Below are positions 31,211 through 34,487 of a stretch of DNA of 34,487 nt, in pieces. Origin of the DNA: a virus. Each line of letters opens with the position of its first letter. Position 1 is the first letter of the stretch. Both the position numbers and the translations under genes were made by a program. Location: IMG/VR virus record IMGVR_UViG_3300023179_000295, positions 1-34,487 of that record; one strand, 5' to 3'. The notes beneath the pieces are model-generated. The model was not told where the DNA came from, did no database searches, and saw only the letters and a program-made list of their open reading frames with translations.

Positions 31211-31246
31211 CGGTGTTAACAAAGTGTTGGTAACGGTGTTAACAAA
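31211..31246. repeat. 13-bp direct repeats with GTTAAC cores
   Basis: CGGTGTTAACAAA occurs at 31211-31223 and 31234-31246, 23 bp apart, in the gap between the 22-residue peptide and portal. GTTAAC is palindromic. The spacing of about two turns suits protein binding; no promoter of TAnnTTTG type is seen. Confidence 0.5.
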
Positions 31247-31252
31247 ATTTGG

Positions 31253-31321
31253 CTATCGTTTTCTCCACATAAGCGAAAGCGCCATACACAGCCCAATTAA
31301 AATCACTCCTGCAAGGATCAT
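31253..31321 (-). CDS. 22-residue membrane peptide overlapping lysin gene
   Basis: A tiny frame (MILAGVILIGLCMALSLM then WRKR) whose ATG overlaps the lysin stop by ATGA. It is one hydrophobic segment with a basic end, the layout of membrane toxins and minimal holin-like peptides. Direct coupling to a lysin gene makes a lysis role reasonable. It is too short for confident gene calling. Confidence 0.4.
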   Translation of the reverse strand: MILAGVILIGLCMALSLMWRKR

Positions 31322-32037
31322 TGGCCAAAAAATTTTACAAAATCATCACCCGCGATGATGGCCGTGGTGAATACAAATTTCTTGTTTGAAAGATAACGGG
31401 GATCGGTTGCCATTAACTGGATAAAACTCATGTGCTCTGGCCACCATTGGCCAACCAAGCATCCCGCCGACCAGTTACCTACATTTCCACCAATATATCC
31501 AGGCCTGGTACCATGCTGATTGATACCATAGCCTTGCGTTACGGCATCACCGGTGCGTAAGCCATCTTTATTGAAATCACGATGTACCGGAATTGGCCCA
31601 AACTGTACCAGGGCGGGATGCGGCGTAAGACTGCGGGCTTTTTTGTGAAATCCCATGCGCCAGGATGTGTATTGGCCAAATTTAATACGGGCAACACCAA
31701 ATGCTTTGCGTGCTGCCGGTGAAATAGTTGCCTGGTATCCAGGCTCTGTAGTACATACGGCTACAAATGCCATGTACGGTATGCCGCTTGGATTGAATGC
31801 AAAAACGCAGCGTAGATCATTCCACTCATCCTTTTTATCTGAATTTAGTGTAAAATTGAGGTTCATACCCTCAATGTATACAATGTTTAAATGGCCTTGA
31901 TCCTTTGAGTATGTATAGCCTTTATTGTCAAAATATGCTACAATTTTGGCAGCAATCTCCATATTTTGATCAAAAACTGGCAAAATTGGTTTAGTATTAA
32001 ACTCAATTTGTTGCACTCGAGGCAATATTTGATTCAT
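31318..32037 (-). CDS. putative endolysin, L,D-transpeptidase-like fold
   Basis: A 239-residue protein. The C-terminal half carries GINQHGT (H175) and NWSAGC (S190, C193), in the order and spacing of the HGT/SxGC active site of L,D-transpeptidase (YkuD)-type enzymes; in phages such domains are thought to act on peptidoglycan cross-bridges. An EF-like run (VHRDFNKDG, about 151-159) precedes it. The N-terminal about 100 residues may be a separate domain (IYIEGMNLNFTLNSD). No signal peptide, so a holin or the coupled 22-residue peptide would be needed. It lies between large terminase and portal, an uncommon place for a lysin; a virion-associated role in DNA entry is an alternative. Confidence 0.65.
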   Translation of the reverse strand: MNQILPRVQQIEFNTKPILPVFDQNMEIAAKIVAYFDNKGYTYSKDQGHLNIVYIEGMNLNFTLNSDKKDEWNDLRCVFAFNPSGIPYMAFVAVCTTEPGYQATISPAARKAFGVARIKFGQYTSWRMGFHKKARSLTPHPALVQFGPIPVHRDFNKDGLRTGDAVTQGYGINQHGTRPGYIGGNVGNWSAGCLVGQWWPEHMSFIQLMATDPRYLSNKKFVFTTAIIAGDDFVKFFGQ

Positions 32038-32239
32038 TTTGTGCTTGTTTTTGTTTTCGATTGCGGTAATGGCGGCTCATTACGCTACGCCAGGTTTTTG
32101 AATTTGCATACCTACGCTCTCCATATTTGACAATTACATCAGCCTCCGCGCGGCAATAGGCAACAAAGCAGGTAGGCTGGTCGGGCGCCGCAAGATGCGA
32201 GAGGTACAAGGACAGGAATTCGTCAAAAGTCATCATCAT
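32003..32239 (-). CDS. small protein between terminase and lysin, unknown function
   Basis: A 78-residue protein that overlaps large terminase by 4 nt at its start and the lysin start by about 35 nt at its end. N-terminus acidic helical (FDEFLSLYLSHLAAPDQPT), C-terminus basic (RYANSKTWRSVMSRHYRNRKQKQ). No family recognised. The overlap on both sides supports a real co-translated gene. Confidence 0.5.
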   Translation of the reverse strand: MMMTFDEFLSLYLSHLAAPDQPTCFVAYCRAEADVIVKYGERRYANSKTWRSVMSRHYRNRKQKQAQNESNIASSATN

Positions 32240-33939
32240 AATACTACAATATCGCTTGTACCATCCGGGATGGTGTGTTTGTATTTGATGTGCTGGGCAA
32301 CGGCCATTGCTAGGGCTACCATACCGTCAATTTTCTCCTTTGACTTAGCCTTATCAAACTTGATGTTCCCATTATGGTCCGAAACTATTACCACATTGCG
32401 GTTCATCCATTCGATGATGGGGTTGCGCCCGTGGTTGAGTTTCTTCTTAACAATCATATTTTCAAGTTCGGTGCATGGTCCCGAAAAATTGCCTACTGTT
32501 TGGGCAAACCCTTCCAGTATTTGCTCCGTTTCGGTTTGTACCGGACCTATTTCACTGACAATATCCGGTATCAACTCGCTCTCTCGCCACCTATCGTATG
32601 CGCATGAATGCAGTTCGTAACGCTTGAAGCATTCCAGGAACTCCAATTTGATGTAATCATAGTCGATTATGTCGCCGGGAGTAAGTGTAAGCCATTCATC
32701 CTTCGCCCACTGCATGTATGGTACTGCATCTAAGCGGGTGCGTTCCTTCGCCATATCCTCTGGACACCAGAAAAAGAACAGTGCTTTATGGGCCTCTTTT
32801 GGCTCCATTGCCGGGAAAAACAGCGCTAAGCAGGTTATGTCTCGGCTTTTCGATAAATCAAGCCCGCCAAAGCAAAGCCGCCCGTTTAACTCAGCCTTAT
32901 CAAACTTTTTGCCTGCGGCTCGGAAAATCTCATCTTTGATCCAGGCATGTGAGCTGGATACCCAGATATTGAGATTTTTGGTTTTAAAGTTATTTTCCTT
33001 GGCAATGCCTTCGGTAAGCGCCTTTTGAAACTCACCGCGCATACTATCAAGGTCCACCGATATCCCAAGCCCCGGATTGGCTTTTGGCCAGTTGCTTTCA
33101 TCCTCCCAATTATCGCCTTCATCGAGGTCAAAAATGAAGGCCAACAGCGTATCCATTTCCACATCGCCATTCAGCATCTTAATGGCTCGATCTTCAAACT
33201 GCTTACATGGGCAAACCGGATTGTTCCCCGCCGTTGTGATGATCCAGGTGAACGGGCTTTCGCTCTTAATCATGCCCGATTCGATAACGTGTATCATGTC
33301 ATCGTTGGGATGCGCATGATACTCATCAATCAGGCCATACAGCGGGCTGAATCCATCCTCGCTTTTCGAATCTTTGCCCAGGTACGTCACGTATCCCACA
33401 CCGCCCGTTTCATATATCCGGCTCACTGAAGTATCACTTATTTGGGCAATCTCTTTGAAATCGCGCCGCAGCCTTTCGGCCATGGTTTTTTGGCGCTTGA
33501 ATCCAATTTTGGCCTGTTCTTTTTTGGTGGCCACCCAGTATATCTGCGGATCTCGCGCATTTTCAAAATAAAACCCGATGTTGCCAACACCCGCAAGGAA
33601 TTCCGTTTTTGCATTTCCGCGCGCTACTTTAATGTAGCACTTGATGAACCTGCGCCTATTGTTATCTTTTCTGCGCCACCCGTAAGCCATCCACAATATT
33701 GCCGCCTGCCAGGCCATCAGCACAAAGGGCTGGTCGGTTTTTTCGCCAATGGCCAGGCGCTGCAATTCAAAAGCCTGAATGACCCTTTCCGCTATTTCTG
33801 GATCAAAATAAAATTTGAAATCCTTCTTTCGGGATTTTTTAAGGTCCGATTCGTGGCGCTTACATGCCTGGATTATTTTTTTACCAGCAAGCAACTTACC
33901 CGCAAGTACGTCACTTATGTAGCGCTCGGCTTTATTCAC
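32236..33939 (-). CDS. terL: terminase large subunit, HK97 type
   Basis: A 567-residue packaging motor and nuclease. ATPase: Walker A variant ARGNAKT (106-112, K111), Walker B YGLIDEYH (D205, E206) and coupling motif TTAGN (235-239). Nuclease: first Asp in FGGLDLSKSRD (D361, D367) and the late acidic DGMVALAM segment. It begins 3 nt after the small subunit. It belongs with the HK97/phage terminase-like (Terminase_1) group, which usually makes cohesive ends, in keeping with the HNH gene. Confidence 0.95.
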   Translation of the reverse strand: MNKAERYISDVLAGKLLAGKKIIQACKRHESDLKKSRKKDFKFYFDPEIAERVIQAFELQRLAIGEKTDQPFVLMAWQAAILWMAYGWRRKDNNRRRFIKCYIKVARGNAKTEFLAGVGNIGFYFENARDPQIYWVATKKEQAKIGFKRQKTMAERLRRDFKEIAQISDTSVSRIYETGGVGYVTYLGKDSKSEDGFSPLYGLIDEYHAHPNDDMIHVIESGMIKSESPFTWIITTAGNNPVCPCKQFEDRAIKMLNGDVEMDTLLAFIFDLDEGDNWEDESNWPKANPGLGISVDLDSMRGEFQKALTEGIAKENNFKTKNLNIWVSSSHAWIKDEIFRAAGKKFDKAELNGRLCFGGLDLSKSRDITCLALFFPAMEPKEAHKALFFFWCPEDMAKERTRLDAVPYMQWAKDEWLTLTPGDIIDYDYIKLEFLECFKRYELHSCAYDRWRESELIPDIVSEIGPVQTETEQILEGFAQTVGNFSGPCTELENMIVKKKLNHGRNPIIEWMNRNVVIVSDHNGNIKFDKAKSKEKIDGMVALAMAVAQHIKYKHTIPDGTSDIVVL

Positions 33940-33942
33940 ATC

Positions 33943-34434
33943 TTAAATCCCTTTTAACAATTTTGATATTTTACTTTCCTCCTGCTCTTGCTTTGGTATT
34001 GATATTTTCGAGCGGCTGGCAGGAGAAAAACCAAACTCAGCGCCGATTTTTTGTACTTGCTCCAGCGCATCTTTGGCGATTTTCACCCATGGCATAGAGG
34101 CTGCATACTTTATTTTGCGGCCATCCTTCACCACATATATCCTGCCATTTGGGCCTGCTCGCATTTCTTTGTCGGCCATGATGTATATGGACCACTCATT
34201 GCAATATGCTGCCAATAATGTCAGGTCTGCTCGTTCAAGAATACCCATCTTATGGAGCACTCGAGTTTTTTCAATCCACTCATCCTGTCCAACTTCATCC
34301 AGCCAATCCGGCGCTAGCGGTATCATATCTAACACCGTTGCCGGTATCGGATTTGCATTGACTCGACTCGGTCGCAGCGTTCCTTGTTTTTCTTTTACCG
34401 CGTCTGGTTTGCGCGGACGTCCACGGCGTTCCAT
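33943..34434 (-). CDS. terS: terminase small subunit, P27 family
   Basis: A 163-residue protein that recognises the packaging site. Marks of the P27 family: RRGRPRKP start, LAPDWLDEVGQDEWIEKTRVLHKMGILERADLTLLAAYCNEW, and a C-terminal helical part with EFGFSPASRSKI. It starts 53 nt from the right end. Confidence 0.92.
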   Translation of the reverse strand: MERRGRPRKPDAVKEKQGTLRPSRVNANPIPATVLDMIPLAPDWLDEVGQDEWIEKTRVLHKMGILERADLTLLAAYCNEWSIYIMADKEMRAGPNGRIYVVKDGRKIKYAASMPWVKIAKDALEQVQKIGAEFGFSPASRSKISIPKQEQEESKISKLLKGI

Positions 34435-34487
34435 AGGCTAATTTCTTAACCCCCTATACCCGAATTTTGGACACGCGCACGAACGGG
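34435..34487. other. right window end, part of putative cos region
   Basis: Non-coding leader of small terminase. It ends in a GC-rich stretch (GGACACGCGCACGAACGGG). No match to the left end of the window. Taken with 1-26 it would be the HNH-terS interval where HK97-type phages keep cos. Confidence 0.4.

Noticed and set aside
1-34487. Terminal direct repeats showing a circular assembly
   Set aside because: The first and last bases were compared by eye and share no repeat; circularity rests only on gene order.

Overview
The window reads as an essentially complete temperate siphovirus (or an excised or permuted prophage) of a Bacteroidota host. Virion genes follow the HK97 plan: HNH, small and large terminase, HK97-type portal, prohead protease, capsid protein, connector, head closure, tail completion, tail tube, frameshifted tail chaperones, tape measure and tail tip. 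The host phylum is inferred from promoters of the TTG/TAnnTTTG type and from Sec signal peptides ending in AQ or SQ. I cannot name the host genus.

Layout. (1) 1-347 and 34435-34487 flank what looks like the packaging start: HNH endonuclease lies directly upstream of the small terminase if the ends are joined. (2) 348-557 is a control region with a minus-strand promoter (probably late), a 10-bp inverted repeat and two AAACGTTT palindromes. (3) 558-3278 is the lysogeny block: a tyrosine integrase (+), then on the minus strand a short HTH/leucine-zipper repressor, a small basic protein and a one-pass membrane protein. (4) 3289-10027 is the early operon (+), driven from a promoter next to the repressor operator. 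It holds small unknown genes, a tRNA 3'-half that may be the attP core, a replication initiator, a VRR-NUC nuclease, a multi-pass membrane protein with an EF-hand-like loop, a lipoprotein and a broken KTQTRR-like gene. (5) A bidirectional terminator near 10190 separates it from the minus-strand late operon, which runs from the right end down to 10237.

The late operon is HK97-like except for two things. A L,D-transpeptidase-fold putative lysin and an overlapping 22-residue membrane peptide sit between large terminase and portal. Between the capsid gene and the head-tail connector lies a block of about 6.4 kb (21201-27563) containing a fibre with a signal peptide, two secreted paralogues, a further signal-peptide membrane protein and a multi-pass membrane protein fused to an astacin/matrixin-like zinc protease. 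This block is the most unusual part of the window.

Regulation appears to rest on the repressor operator at 3289-3312 and the late-promoter inverted repeat at 362-393; both carry TCAATG half-sites. Intrinsic-terminator-like hairpins recur just before small early genes and after the capsid and tail-tube genes. Besides the expected tail-chaperone frameshift, three reading frames break in the -1 direction at or beside G runs (about 8195, 9805 and 11798). These are either one-base losses in this sequence or genuine recoding sites.
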